Shown here: in pieces, positions 42,420-51,576 of the stretch
Layout: each line of letters starts with the position of its first letter
How positions within the stretch are numbered: the first letter of the stretch is position 1
Origin: Bacteroidetes bacterium UBA6221
Lineage (GTDB): Bacteria; Bacteroidota; Bacteroidia; Chitinophagales; Chitinophagaceae
Assembly: GCA_002421685.1 (NCBI GenBank)
Contig: DISB01000004.1
Location: 1-52,077, forward strand
DNA length: 52,077 bases
Direction of reading: 5' to 3'
The notes under the pieces: model-generated
Told to the model about the DNA's origin: nothing
The model's database searches: none
Seen by the model: only the letters and a program-made list of their open reading frames with translations
Translations under genes and position numbers: made by a program

Positions 42420-43535
42420 TCAAAACCAACCCTTCCGTTTAAAATAAATAAGCATCAATAGCGGTATTGCCAGCATCAGGCCCACGGTTACATAAAAGCC
42501 TTCCTGCAGGTGTGCCAACGGTATCACATCGAAGTTCATACCGAATATACCGCCTATAACCGTAGCCGGGGCCATCAGCGTTGCCAGCAGGGTAAATACC
42601 TTCATCACCTCGTTCATGCGCAGGTTTATCTGGCTCATAGACAAGTCCTGCAGGTTCATCACCATGTCGCGGTGGTTCTCTACGTATTCATTGGCCAGGG
42701 TTATGTGGTCCAGCACGTCTTTGTAATATTTTTCGTGTTCAAATTCCAGCAGGTCGCTGTCGCTTTTGATGAAGCCCTGTACCAGTTCCTTTACCGGCGA
42801 TATAGAACGCTTCAATACCATCACTTCCCTGCGCAGTATGCTCAGCCGCGAGAGTGTGGCCTGTTCCCTTTTGTGCAGCAATAGTATATCTTCCAGCCGC
42901 TCTATCCTGTCGTTTATCTTTTCAATGATGCCGAAATAACTATCCACAATAATGTCTATCAGGCTGTAACACAGGTAATCGGCCGTGCGACCCCTGAGCC
43001 TGGATGTATTTGTGCGTATCCGCTCGCGTACGGGGTCGAATACATCCCGTTGCGGGTCTTCCTGGAAAGAAATGACAAACTCCTTGCCCAGTATGATACT
43101 CACCTGTTCGCTTTCTACCTGCCCGGTGTTTACATTGTAGTACAGCATAGGCAGCAGGCAAAATATCACGCCTTCGCTGTCTTCCATCTTAGGCCGCTGG
43201 CCGGCGCTGATGATGTCTTCTACCAGCAGGTGGTGCACACCGTAATGATAGCAGAGCCTTTCCACCTCGCTTTTTTTGATGCCGTCCACGTTTATCCAGG
43301 TCACCCGCCCGCTGCTGATGTATTTGGTGCAATCCTCAAAGGCTACATTCTTTACCTCTTCATATCCTTCGGCATTGTAGTCAAATACAGAATATACAGG
43401 CTCAATCTCTCTTAGCTCGCGGTGCTCAATTATCTTGGTAGGATTGAAAGACGTAAGCGGTTTGCGCAAATCGAAGTTCCAGGCCCACTCGGGTAACAGC
43501 CTGGCAAGGCCACGTGCGTATTTCCTTGTATTCAT
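42420..43535 (-). CDS. corA: CorA-family magnesium/cobalt transporter
   Basis: The 371-residue protein has a long cytoplasmic domain with helices (EDILLLHKREQATLSRLSIL, YVENHRDMVMNLQDLSMSQI) and two membrane spans at the end: one finishing with the selectivity motif GMNF (IGGIFGMNFDVIPLAHLQ) and one VGLMLAIPLLMLIYF, then a basic tail. It forms a pentameric divalent-cation channel. Nothing unusual in length or motif. It is divergent from the cyclophilin gene. Confidence 0.95.
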   Translation of the reverse strand: MNTRKYARGLARLLPEWAWNFDLRKPLTSFNPTKIIEHRELREIEPVYSVFDYNAEGYEEVKNVAFEDCTKYISSGRVTWINVDGIKKSEVERLCYHYGVHHLLVEDIISAGQRPKMEDSEGVIFCLLPMLYYNVNTGQVESEQVSIILGKEFVISFQEDPQRDVFDPVRERIRTNTSRLRGRTADYLCYSLIDIIVDSYFGIIEKINDRIERLEDILLLHKREQATLSRLSILRREVMVLKRSISPVKELVQGFIKSDSDLLEFEHEKYYKDVLDHITLANEYVENHRDMVMNLQDLSMSQINLRMNEVMKVFTLLATLMAPATVIGGIFGMNFDVIPLAHLQEGFYVTVGLMLAIPLLMLIYFKRKGWF

Positions 43536-43627
43536 CCGCGATATTATTACGATACGTTAAGTTTTTCAGTAAGTTCGTACCTTGAATTTTCAAACCGGAA
43601 ACTAAATTAAGATTTATTGCATCATTT

Positions 43628-44311
43628 ATGAAGAAGCTGCTACTTACATTATTCAGCCTGTGCCTGCTGACCGCCGCATGGGCCGGCAAAAATAAAGCCA
43701 ACCCCAATACCGTAGTGATAGAAACTGAATACGGTAATATCACGATGGTACTCTTTGACAATACGCCCAAACACAGGGACAACTTCATCAAACTGGCGAA
43801 CGAGGGCTTTTTTGATAGTACATTATTCCACAGGGTGATACCCCAGTTTATGATACAGGGCGGCGACCCCGACTCTAAAAAAGCTGCACCCGGTGCACCC
43901 CTGGGTAATGGCGACGTAGGCTACCGTATTGATGCCGAAATCAACGACACCAACTTTCACCAATACGGTGCGCTGGCAGCGGCGCGCGACAACAACCCCA
44001 ACAAGTCATCATCGGGCTGCCAGTTTTATATAGTGGTGGGCAAGAAGTTTACCGATGCTGAACTGGACCAGATGTCTCAGCGCAACGGCAGGAACTATAC
44101 TCCCGCACAGCGCGAAGTATATAAAACCATAGGCGGCACGCCACACCTCGATGGCAACTATACCGTATTCGGACAGGTAATTGAAGGTATGGACGTAGTA
44201 GAAAAAATAGTAGCAGAGCCCCGCAACCAAATGGACCGCCCCAACAAAGACATGCGTATGTTGAAGGTGTACGTACCCAAGAAGAAAAAGAAGTTCCTGG
44301 GGATATTCTAA
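43628..44311 (+). CDS. Exported cyclophilin-type peptidyl-prolyl isomerase
   Basis: The signal peptide (MKKLLLTLFSLCLLTAAWA) is followed by a cyclophilin domain with TEYGNITMVLFDNTPKHRDN, FHRVIPQFMIQGGDP, ALAAARDNNPNKSSSGCQFYI and YTVFGQVIEGMDVVEKI. A family-specific insert (about residues 140-170, TDAELDQMSQRNGRNYTPAQ) is common in Bacteroidetes members. It helps protein folding in the periplasm by proline isomerisation. The next gene begins 3 bases after its stop. Confidence 0.93.
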   Translation: MKKLLLTLFSLCLLTAAWAGKNKANPNTVVIETEYGNITMVLFDNTPKHRDNFIKLANEGFFDSTLFHRVIPQFMIQGGDPDSKKAAPGAPLGNGDVGYRIDAEINDTNFHQYGALAAARDNNPNKSSSGCQFYIVVGKKFTDAELDQMSQRNGRNYTPAQREVYKTIGGTPHLDGNYTVFGQVIEGMDVVEKIVAEPRNQMDRPNKDMRMLKVYVPKKKKKFLGIF

Positions 44312-44314
44312 AAT

Positions 44315-45091
44315 ATGGAAGAACGCCTGCAACAAATAAAAAACTTATTGGATAGTAAAAGAAGGCTGTACAACCAGCCTTCTTTTATTCAGGGCGATCC
44401 CATATCTATTCCGCACCGTTTTACTCAAAGGCAGGATATAGAAATAAGCGGGCTCTTTGCTGCCGTGCTGGCCTGGGGCAACCGCACCAGTATCATCAAC
44501 AGTTGCAATAAGCTGATGGCGCTGATGGACAACGCGCCCTACGATTTCATACTGAACCACAAAGACACTGATTTAAAACCCTTCCTCGGTTTTGTGCACC
44601 GCACCTTCAACGCTACCGACCTGCTGTATTTCATCCATTTCCTGCAATGGCATTACAGGCAGCACCAGTCGCTGGAACATGCCTTTGTGCCAGGTAAAAC
44701 ATACAAAGAGCAAACCGTAGAACAGGCCCTGGTGCATTTTCACAACTACTTCTTCTCGATAGAACACCCTGAACGTACCCGCAAACATATATCCACCCCC
44801 GCCCGCAAGAGCGCCTGCAAACGCATCAATATGTACCTGCGCTGGATGGTGCGTAAGGACAGGCAGGGTGTGGATTTTGGCATATGGAAGAAGATACAGC
44901 CCCATCAACTCATTTGCCCGCTGGATGTACACGTAGCCCGCGTAGCGCACCGGCTGGGGCTGATAGACAACAACAACAGCAACTGGCAAAACGCCCTGCA
45001 ACTCACAGCGCAACTCCGCACCATGAACCCCACCGACCCCGCGGTGTATGATTATGCATTGTTTGGGTTGGGGGCAGAGGAGCGGGTGTAA
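44315..45091 (+). CDS. TIGR02757/DUF2400 family protein
   Basis: The 258-residue cytoplasmic protein matches TIGR02757: SFIQGDPISIPHRFTQRQDI, EISGLFAAVLAWGNRTSIIN, YLRWMVRKDRQGVDFGIWKK, PLDVHVARVAHRLGL and MNPTDPAVYDYALFGLGAEE. The C-terminal pattern is reminiscent of HhH DNA glycosylases, but no function is established. It is probably cotranscribed with the cyclophilin gene. Confidence 0.88.
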   Translation: MEERLQQIKNLLDSKRRLYNQPSFIQGDPISIPHRFTQRQDIEISGLFAAVLAWGNRTSIINSCNKLMALMDNAPYDFILNHKDTDLKPFLGFVHRTFNATDLLYFIHFLQWHYRQHQSLEHAFVPGKTYKEQTVEQALVHFHNYFFSIEHPERTRKHISTPARKSACKRINMYLRWMVRKDRQGVDFGIWKKIQPHQLICPLDVHVARVAHRLGLIDNNNSNWQNALQLTAQLRTMNPTDPAVYDYALFGLGAEERV

Positions 45092-45176
45092 ATATCCGCC
45101 GTTTATTGTCGTTTTCACACCCCGTACTTGCCAATATTTGTTTGCATTTTTGTATGGTACCAATAAAACGGAAACA

Positions 45177-45740
45177 ATGGGAAAGCTGATAATTTCTGAA
45201 CATATTTCTCTCGATGGATTTGTAGGCGGGCCAAAGGGCGAAATGGACTGGATTAGCTTTGATGATGAATTGTTTGATTTCGTAGGAACTTTTACGAAGA
45301 CAGCAGGCACCGCCCTGTACGGCAGAAAGACTTTCGAAATGATGGATGCCTACTGGCCCACGGCCGGTCAGGGTGAAAATGCTACCAAACACGCTAAAGA
45401 ACATTCCGCATGGTACAACGAAGTGGGCAAGATCGTTCTATCCAACACCATGCTGGGCAAGGATAGAAATAAGCTAACATTTATCAATGATAGTATGCTG
45501 AACGTTGTTGATGAAGCTAAGCAAAAAAGTAACATACTCTTATTCGGTAGTCCGCAGACGGTGCATACCCTGTTTGCCCATAACATGGTGGATGAAATGT
45601 ACCTGTTTGTAAACCCCGTTTTGCTGGGCAATGGCATCCCGCTATTCAAAGGCGTTAACGACAGGCAGAACTGGAAACCGGAGGGAAACAGGTTTTTTAA
45701 ATCATGCAATGTTTTGTGTGTACATTATTCAAGGATTTAA
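45177..45740 (+). CDS. Dihydrofolate reductase-like (RibD C-terminal domain) protein
   Basis: From the ATG at 45177 the protein starts MGKLIISEHISLDGFVGGP, the usual beginning of the family, so longer upstream starts are rejected. TALYGRKTFEMMDAYWP, KIVLSNTMLG, LLFGSPQTVHTLFAHNMVDE and PVLLGNGIPLFKG are typical. It is an NAD(P)H-binding reductase fold of about 187 residues. Members are poorly characterised and most are not true dihydrofolate reductases. It is the first of four small same-strand genes. Confidence 0.88.
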   Translation: MGKLIISEHISLDGFVGGPKGEMDWISFDDELFDFVGTFTKTAGTALYGRKTFEMMDAYWPTAGQGENATKHAKEHSAWYNEVGKIVLSNTMLGKDRNKLTFINDSMLNVVDEAKQKSNILLFGSPQTVHTLFAHNMVDEMYLFVNPVLLGNGIPLFKGVNDRQNWKPEGNRFFKSCNVLCVHYSRI

Positions 45741-45751
45741 AAATTCAATTC

Positions 45752-46213
45752 ATGCAAACACAATTCTTCAACACACCGCCCGATTGCGAAATACTTAGTT
45801 CGCGGGTATTTAATGCACCACGAGAAAAACTCTTCCGCGCATGGACGGAGCCTGAACTTCTAGCCGCCTGGTGGGGACCTGCAGGGTTCACCAATACCTT
45901 TCACGAATTTGACCTGAGGCCGGGCGGCAGGTGGCGGTTTACTATGCATGGCCCCGAGAAGGGCAATTATGAGAACGAAGTGGAGTTCCTGGTAATAGAC
46001 CACCCCAACCTCATAGCCTGGGACCGTATCTCCAAACCACTGTTCCGGGTAGTGGCTACCTTTAAAGATGTAGGTGATGGTAATACCTTGCTCACCTTCC
46101 AAATGCAGTTTGCTACCAAAGAAGAATGTGATAAAATAAGAAAGTTCGCCCCCGACAAAAACGAAGAGAATTTTGATAAACTGGAGCAAGTGCTGTACAG
46201 CATGGAGAAATAG
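45752..46213 (+). CDS. SRPBCC/AHSA1-family protein
   Basis: The 153-residue protein begins MQTQFFNTPPDCEILSSRVF and shows the AHSA1-type ligand-binding fold: APREKLFRAWTEPELLAAWW, GPAGFTNTFHEFDLRPGGRW and LLTFQMQFATKEECDK. The ATG at 45752 is chosen because the longer frame runs back into the DHFR-like gene. It probably binds a small hydrophobic ligand; the role is unknown. It starts 11 bases after the previous stop. Confidence 0.9.
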   Translation: MQTQFFNTPPDCEILSSRVFNAPREKLFRAWTEPELLAAWWGPAGFTNTFHEFDLRPGGRWRFTMHGPEKGNYENEVEFLVIDHPNLIAWDRISKPLFRVVATFKDVGDGNTLLTFQMQFATKEECDKIRKFAPDKNEENFDKLEQVLYSMEK

Positions 46214-46241
46214 TTAATTTACATCACAAATTCCCCCCGCA

Positions 46242-46631
46242 ATGAACCAGGACATAAAAGCATACCACGACGCACTGCCCGAAGAGTACAGGGCTATTGC
46301 CGATGCGCTGTACAACGAAATCTGCAGCGCCCTGCCCGAGGCCGAGCATAAAATATGGCACGCACATCCCGTATGGTTCCTCGATGGCAATCCTGTAACC
46401 GGCTATAGCAAATTGAAAGACTGTATGCGCCTGCTGTTCTGGAGCGGGCAGTCTTTTGAAGAAGAAGGCCTGGCATCCGAGGGTAAGTTCAAAGCTGCAG
46501 AAGCAAGATATACAGACGTAAGCCAGGTAAACAAAAAAGACCTGGAACGCTGGCTGAAAAAATCAAAGGACATTCAGTGGGATTATAAGAATATTGTGAA
46601 GCGTAAGGGGCGGCTGGAAAGGCTGAAATAA
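46242..46631 (+). CDS. DUF1801-family protein
   Basis: The 129-residue protein with MNQDIKAYHDALPEEYRAIA, ALPEAEHKIWHAHPVWFLDG, VTGYSKLKDCMRLLFWSGQS and a basic C-terminal helix fits the YdhG/YjbR/DUF1801 group. It is frequently found with SRPBCC and VOC genes, as here. The function is not established. Confidence 0.82.
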   Translation: MNQDIKAYHDALPEEYRAIADALYNEICSALPEAEHKIWHAHPVWFLDGNPVTGYSKLKDCMRLLFWSGQSFEEEGLASEGKFKAAEARYTDVSQVNKKDLERWLKKSKDIQWDYKNIVKRKGRLERLK

Positions 46632-46632
46632 T

Positions 46633-46989
46633 ATGTTGACAACCATCCACCCCAAACTGCCCATGCGCGATAAAACCATCACGCGCGATTATTATATCCA
46701 TCAATTAGGCTTCGAGCAGTCAGGTGGCGACTATGACGGATACTTAATGCTGCGCAAAGACAATATTGAAATACATTTCTTCGAGCACAAAGAGCTGGTT
46801 CCCGAAGATAACTACGGGCAGGTATATATACGCACCAACGATATTGATGCACTATACCAATCGCTGCTGGACCACAACGTAACTATACACCCCAACGCAC
46901 CGTTGCACACCAAGCCCTGGGGCCAGCGTGAGTTCGCCCTGCTCGACCCCGATAATAACCTGCTTACTTTCGGGCAGAGTGTTGAGTAG
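46633..46989 (+). CDS. VOC-family (glyoxalase/bleomycin-resistance-like) protein
   Basis: This 118-residue protein has the paired beta-alpha-beta layout of the vicinal oxygen chelate fold: DYYIHQLGFEQSGGDYDGYL, NIEIHFFEHKEL, VYIRTNDIDALYQSLLDHNV and WGQREFALLDPDNNLLTFGQ. It could act as a dimeric metal enzyme or a binding protein for bleomycin-type drugs. The start codon follows the DUF1801 stop by a single base. Substrate unknown. Confidence 0.9.
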   Translation: MLTTIHPKLPMRDKTITRDYYIHQLGFEQSGGDYDGYLMLRKDNIEIHFFEHKELVPEDNYGQVYIRTNDIDALYQSLLDHNVTIHPNAPLHTKPWGQREFALLDPDNNLLTFGQSVE

Positions 46990-47079
46990 TAATAATCTTA
47001 CACCACTCGCAAATCACCAATCATAAATCATAGATAACAAATCATAAATACTTAACTTACAGGCGCTTAAACAACTGTC

Positions 47080-48642
47080 TTGCGCATACTATTAGTATAT
47101 CCCGAAATGCCGGACACCTTCTATGCAATGAAACATTTCATGAAGGTGGTGGACAAGAAAGCTGCCTACCCGCCGCTGGGCCTGCTCACGGTAGCTGCCA
47201 TGCTGCCCACGCATTGGGAGAAAAAACTCGCCGACCTCAACGTAGCTCCGCTGAAAGATGAAGAGCTGCTTTGGGCCGATTATGTATTCCTCTCTGCTAT
47301 GAACGTGCAGGAAGAATCTGCGGGCGAGATCATCAGGCGCTGCAATGCGACGGGTGTTAAGATAGTAGCCGGCGGCACGCTCTTCACCCACGAGCATTAC
47401 CGTTTTCCGGGTGTGGATTATTTTGTGCTGAACGAGGCGGAGCTCACCCTGCCCCTGTTTCTGGCCGACCTGGCCAATGGCAACCCCCAACCCATATACC
47501 AAACCAAAGAATTTGCAGATGTCACCACATCGCCGCTACCTATGCTGCAGCTGGTGGACAAAAGCCAGTACCTCTACGATATAGTGCAGTACTCGCGCGG
47601 CTGCCCCTATATGTGCGACTTCTGCGACGTGACCGCCCTGCTGGGCCGCCGCCCCCGCACCAAAACACCGGAGCAGATAATAGCCGAACTGGACGCCATC
47701 AACGGCGACGAACATACACAACTCGTGCTCTTTGCCGACGACAACCTGATAGGCAACAAACGCATACTGAAGGCCGAACTGCTGCCCGCGCTCATAGCCT
47801 GGCGCAGGCGGGTACAGCCATCATTCTACTTCGCCACGCAGCTCACCATCAACCTGGCCGACGACGACGAACTGATGCAGATGCTGATAGACGCGGGCTT
47901 CAGGCATATATTCATAGGTATAGAAACCCCGTCGGAAGAGAGCCTGAAAGTATCGCACAAAACACAGAACCTAAAGAAGAACATGCTGCACAGCATACAC
48001 GAGCTGCATGGTAAGGGCTTCATCATATCGGGCGGGTTTATTGTGGGTTTCGATACCGATGATGAAACCATCTTCAAAAGACAGGTACAGTTTATACAGG
48101 AGAGCGGCATACCGCTGCCAATTGTCAACATACTGAAAGCGCCCCCCGGCACCGACCTGTACCGCCGTATAAAAATAGAAGGCCGCCTGTCCAAGCCATT
48201 CGCCTTTACCGAGGGCGATACCAACATCGTACCCGTGATGGACCCGCAGGTACTGTACAAGGGTTTTATCGAAGTCATCAACCATATATATACACCGGCA
48301 GGCTCTTACGAGCGGCTGAAGAACTTCTTCGCTACCTACCGCTTTCCGCAAAACACGCTGAAGATAAAAGAGCGGCTCACCATGAAGCAAGTCAGGATGG
48401 CGCTGCTCATCATCTACCGCCTGGGCATAGCCGATGCAAACCGCAAATACTTCTGGAAACTAATAGGCTGGAGCCTGGCCAACAACCGCAAGATGCTGGA
48501 CAAGGCATTCTTTTACAGCATTATGATATACCAGATGCACCACACCTGCAAAACCATACTGCAAAGCGCGCTGCAGGAAATGGACAACTTCAAAAAACCG
48601 GAACTCATGGCCAAACGCGCCGAACTGGCGCTGGTGGGGTGA
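47080..48642 (+). CDS. B12-binding-domain radical SAM protein
   Basis: The protein begins MRILLVYPEMPDTFYAMKHF from a TTG; this start fits the family, and the first ATG would remove the first strand. Residues 1-150 form a B12-binding-like Rossmann domain (PPLGLLTVAAMLP, FLSAMNVQEESA, IVAGGTLFT). The radical SAM cluster motif is C-x3-C-x2-C in YSRGCPYMCDFCDV, followed by LVLFADDNLIGNK and FIGIETPSEESLKVS. The C-terminal 150 residues resemble DUF4070. Such enzymes carry out radical methylations or rearrangements; the substrate is not known. It stands alone, with an AT-rich gap of 90 bases upstream. Confidence 0.9.
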   Translation: MRILLVYPEMPDTFYAMKHFMKVVDKKAAYPPLGLLTVAAMLPTHWEKKLADLNVAPLKDEELLWADYVFLSAMNVQEESAGEIIRRCNATGVKIVAGGTLFTHEHYRFPGVDYFVLNEAELTLPLFLADLANGNPQPIYQTKEFADVTTSPLPMLQLVDKSQYLYDIVQYSRGCPYMCDFCDVTALLGRRPRTKTPEQIIAELDAINGDEHTQLVLFADDNLIGNKRILKAELLPALIAWRRRVQPSFYFATQLTINLADDDELMQMLIDAGFRHIFIGIETPSEESLKVSHKTQNLKKNMLHSIHELHGKGFIISGGFIVGFDTDDETIFKRQVQFIQESGIPLPIVNILKAPPGTDLYRRIKIEGRLSKPFAFTEGDTNIVPVMDPQVLYKGFIEVINHIYTPAGSYERLKNFFATYRFPQNTLKIKERLTMKQVRMALLIIYRLGIADANRKYFWKLIGWSLANNRKMLDKAFFYSIMIYQMHHTCKTILQSALQEMDNFKKPELMAKRAELALVG

Positions 48643-48713
48643 TGAATAATATTGTACCACGGCATCGTTGTTGCAAATCAGAACGATATAGAACGACAGA
48701 TATTTCTAAAAAT

Positions 48714-48749
48714 GAATATAGAATAGATTATATTCGGTTAAAGAATATA
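48714..48749 (+). promoter_or_regulatory. Three GAATATA elements upstream of the Abi-alpha-like gene
   Basis: GAATATA (48714-48720), its reverse complement TATATTC (48729-48735), and GAATATA again (48743-48749), the last ending 4 bases before the ATG. An inverted pair plus a direct copy suggests an operator or autoregulatory site. Confidence 0.45.
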
Positions 48750-48753
48750 AAAC

Positions 48754-49620
48754 ATGGGCGACCAAAAGGGCATTGATTTACTCGGAATAAAACCAATTGG
48801 AGAGGCAATTAACACAACAATTTCAAAATCTTTTGAAGGTATTGAAGGGTTTCTAAAGAGAGTCTGCGCTCCAGCGTTGGAGGAAGTAGGATTTTTATTA
48901 AAAGATCAAGTGAGACATTGGCGATTAAATAACATTTTGGGCATTTTAGAAAAAGCACAAGATCGACTTAAATTTGAAAATGAACAGTTACAAATAAAAG
49001 CACATCCCAAAGTTGCATTATCAATTATTGAGAATGGCTCTATGAATGATAATGATGAAGTGCAGGAATTGTGGGCAGGGTTATTCGTGTCCTCATGCAC
49101 AAAGGATGGACAAGATGATGAAAATTTAATTTTTGTTGACTTGCTAAAACAAATTACCGTCGTTGAAGCACGAATAGTTAACTATAGTTGTGAGAAAGCG
49201 AGAAAAATCATTCACAAAAATCAGCTTGTTACTGCGGATGAAATTAAGATTACGCTCGATGAATTATACTCTATAACAGGGTGTAATGATATATATAGAA
49301 TAGATAGAGAATTGGACCATCTTAGGTCTCTAGATTTGATCGGACAAGGCTTATTTGGAGGATTCAATGTGAATAATGATACTTTAATTGCGGACATATC
49401 CCCTACTGCGTTGGCTCTCAACCTGTTTATTAGAAGTCAAGGTTACAACGGTGAACCGTCGAAATATTGGAATAGTGGAATTATTAGTTATGAAGAGTTT
49501 ATTGAAGAAAAAAATATGAAGGAGAAAGAGGAAATGAAAAAAAGAGTAAGTGAACAGAACAAGCACAAAGAAACACTTGCAAAATTGAGAGCTAAAAATA
49601 AAGAAAATCTCAATAAATAA
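48754..49620 (+). CDS. Abi-alpha/DUF4393-like abortive-infection protein
   Basis: The 288-residue protein carries the DUF4393 core: HPKVALSIIENGSMNDNDEV followed by QELWAGLFVSSC, then a helical region with a winged-helix-like segment (IYRIDRELDHLRSLDLIGQG) and a long charged C-terminal coiled coil (EEKNMKEKEEMKKRVSEQNK). The family was named from abortive-infection proteins that stop phage growth; the mechanism is unclear. The AT-rich composition differs from the radical SAM gene before it. Three repeat elements precede it, and a three-span membrane protein lies nearby on the opposite strand. Confidence 0.8.
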   Translation: MGDQKGIDLLGIKPIGEAINTTISKSFEGIEGFLKRVCAPALEEVGFLLKDQVRHWRLNNILGILEKAQDRLKFENEQLQIKAHPKVALSIIENGSMNDNDEVQELWAGLFVSSCTKDGQDDENLIFVDLLKQITVVEARIVNYSCEKARKIIHKNQLVTADEIKITLDELYSITGCNDIYRIDRELDHLRSLDLIGQGLFGGFNVNNDTLIADISPTALALNLFIRSQGYNGEPSKYWNSGIISYEEFIEEKNMKEKEEMKKRVSEQNKHKETLAKLRAKNKENLNK

Positions 49621-49838
49621 CTGCCCCAGCGCCCCCCGGTGTTAAAAACCAAATAATGCCCCGCTGTTCAAGATGTTCCCGCTGTTCAAGATGTTCTGCA
49701 AGGTATCTTGAATACAGAATAGAAAGCCGTTTTGCAAACGGAATTCAAACCCCGAAATTTAAAAAATCTCCCCAACTCACGTCATTGCGAGATAGAATCG
49801 GCGGATACGGATGTGAGGTAAACTAACGGGTAAGTTAA
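49621..49838. repeat. Non-coding stretch with an exact 18-bp tandem duplication
   Basis: CCGCTGTTCAAGATGTTC occurs twice head to tail at 49661-49678 and 49679-49696. TTCAAGAT at 49684-49691 can pair with ATCTTGAA downstream to form a hairpin. GTCATTGCG at 49781-49789 is a dispersed-repeat-type string also found, inverted, at 32692-32700. Confidence 0.7.
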
Positions 49839-50285
49839 TTACGAAAGTTCAATGAAGTATTTTACGATGATAATTAAGCCGATCAAACTAATTAGAATGT
49901 GCAACAATGCCATATAGCCCGTACGGTGCGAAAATTTGCCATTCTTTTCCTTTCCAACATTTAAATATACATTATGAAAATCAGGCGCAAATTTCTTTCT
50001 CATTTCCTGTGCTCTGGATTGATGCATTTTAATAAAGGTTCGTGCCTTCAATAAGAAAAATACCGCAATAATATTTGCGATAATAAATATACAGGGTAAA
50101 ATTAGACCATTGAAAAAAGTCAGTAATCCACTCTCTTTGAAGGAATAGGCAATAGTTAATGTACTTAAACCAGTAACAAACGAAGTAATATAGTTATTCT
50201 GTGTTTCTATTTTACTAATACGATCATATTGTAAATCATGTAGAGACTTGAATATTTCTACTTTTGTATTGTCGGTGTTTTTCAT
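49839..50285 (-). CDS. Three-span membrane protein of unknown function
   Basis: The 148-residue protein begins with a polar helix (VEIFKSLHDLQYDRISKIET), then two adjacent spans (about residues 33-50 and 55-82, with LILPCIFIIANIIAVFFLL), a cytoplasmic-looking basic region (KMHQSRAQEMRKKFAPDF) and a last span (about 124-147, LLHILISLIGLIIIVKY). The layout recalls SLATT-type membrane effectors, but no diagnostic motif is visible, so the resemblance is only suggestive. It is AT-rich and close to the Abi-alpha-like gene. Confidence 0.7.
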   Translation of the reverse strand: MKNTDNTKVEIFKSLHDLQYDRISKIETQNNYITSFVTGLSTLTIAYSFKESGLLTFFNGLILPCIFIIANIIAVFFLLKARTFIKMHQSRAQEMRKKFAPDFHNVYLNVGKEKNGKFSHRTGYMALLHILISLIGLIIIVKYFIELS

Positions 50286-50334
50286 ACATATAGCTTTTAT
50301 TAACTAATATATGAAAAGTGTGCATTATTTGACT

Positions 50335-50405
50335 CACTGGCGCGGGTCTTCCGTAGGACGACCCGTGTCCAAGCAAATCACCCGGTCTCTGACCGGTATT
50401 CAAAA
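50335..50405 (+). repeat. Double-hairpin repeat, copy A
   Basis: The 71-bp element starts CACTGGCG and contains two stems: CGGGTC/GACCCG enclosing TCC/GGA, and CCGGTC/GACCGG. It matches copy B at 51693-51764 at about 63 of 72 positions in the same orientation. Confidence 0.85.
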
Positions 50406-50493
50406 TTCATAAGCTGATGATTAGTGCCGGCTTTCTATTCTGTACTCCACATCTCCCTGCGGAAGATATGCAACAGCAATAAATCACCATAAC

Positions 50494-51576
50494 CTACCTT
50501 TTCAACACCCTATATGCCTGGGGGCTTTCTGATGTACGTATAATATAGATCCCCTGGGGATATTCACTAAAGTCAATGCTTACCGTTCCTTGTGTTGCCT
50601 CCATTTCTTTTATCAGCTTTCCGTACACATTATATACAGCTATTACCCTGCCCTCCTCGTAGCCACTTAGCGCCACGGTTAATATATCAGTTACCGGGTT
50701 AGGCGCTATACGCCATTCCGGTGTCTTTCTATACCTGTCATCAATACTCAGTGGTCGGCACGTGCTGTCTAACAAGTGGTCATACACGCCAATATTCCAG
50801 TCGGTCAAATGATTATATACCACCTCTTTTACCGCGGTCCTGATATTGGCTGCGTCTGTGCCGGCAAGCCCTGCATTAAAGGTAATCAGTGTGGGGTCTC
50901 TCCTGAATATAGCCGTATAAAAACAACAAGCTGCCGCATAGCTACCTGCTACAGAAGGGTGGCTGTCGTCCGGTTGGTAAAGCTCTATGCCCGGGTAATT
51001 TCGCCTGATATACCGCCATACAGTACCCACGGGCGATACAGAAGCCTTTAGCGTATCTGCAAATACTTTATAATGGCTACCTATTGCACTATCCATCTCA
51101 TAATAGGTACGGGTGATCCACCTGCTGGTGTCACATTCGGGGGGAGTGCAGTAATACGTATCCCCCGGCTTCCTGCCCCATGTGGCATAAAACATCGTTT
51201 GCGCACACCTGTTTTGTGCCTTTATGGTACTGTCCATTTTAACACTGTATACCAGGAAGTTCATAAAAGTGGAGGGGTAAGCCAATGCCATACTCTGGTC
51301 TTGCAGTATCACATTGTCCCAGTTTCCGGCAGCCACTTTAGCCATAGAAGCCTGGTTAGTTAAATGTTGTGATATATAGTAGCCACCCGGAGTGTTACTG
51401 TCAAATATCAGTGTGTCCCCTGCAGATGCCGCAGCGTCAGATACCAGTTTAGGCAGGTCATTTACGCCTGTATAGCTGTTACCTAAAAACAAAGCTTTTT
51501 TCAAACTCTGCGCCGACAAATGGAGCGGGCTTAAAAAGGCAACAACTATTACCGTATAAAAAGTTAGATTTTTCAT
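50494..51576 (-). CDS. Exported SGNH-hydrolase-like protein with type IX sorting domain
   Basis: The signal peptide (MKNLTFYTVIVVAFLSPLHLSA) is followed by KALFLGNSYTGVNDLP, where GNS is the block I variant of SGNH hydrolases. VILQDQSMALAYP lies in the middle and PDDSHPSVAGSYAAACCFYT carries the D-x-x-H-like block V. The last 80 residues (EWRIAPNPVTDILTVALSGY ... YPQGIYIIRT) are a type A sorting domain for type IX secretion. The likely activity is an esterase acting at or outside the cell surface; the substrate is unknown. The gene is flanked by two copies of a double-hairpin repeat. Confidence 0.85.
   Translation of the reverse strand: MKNLTFYTVIVVAFLSPLHLSAQSLKKALFLGNSYTGVNDLPKLVSDAAASAGDTLIFDSNTPGGYYISQHLTNQASMAKVAAGNWDNVILQDQSMALAYPSTFMNFLVYSVKMDSTIKAQNRCAQTMFYATWGRKPGDTYYCTPPECDTSRWITRTYYEMDSAIGSHYKVFADTLKASVSPVGTVWRYIRRNYPGIELYQPDDSHPSVAGSYAAACCFYTAIFRRDPTLITFNAGLAGTDAANIRTAVKEVVYNHLTDWNIGVYDHLLDSTCRPLSIDDRYRKTPEWRIAPNPVTDILTVALSGYEEGRVIAVYNVYGKLIKEMEATQGTVSIDFSEYPQGIYIIRTSESPQAYRVLKR

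Noticed and set aside
49661..49696. Possible CRISPR repeat
   Set aside because: Two exact 18-bp units lie head to tail with no spacer, so it is a simple tandem duplication.
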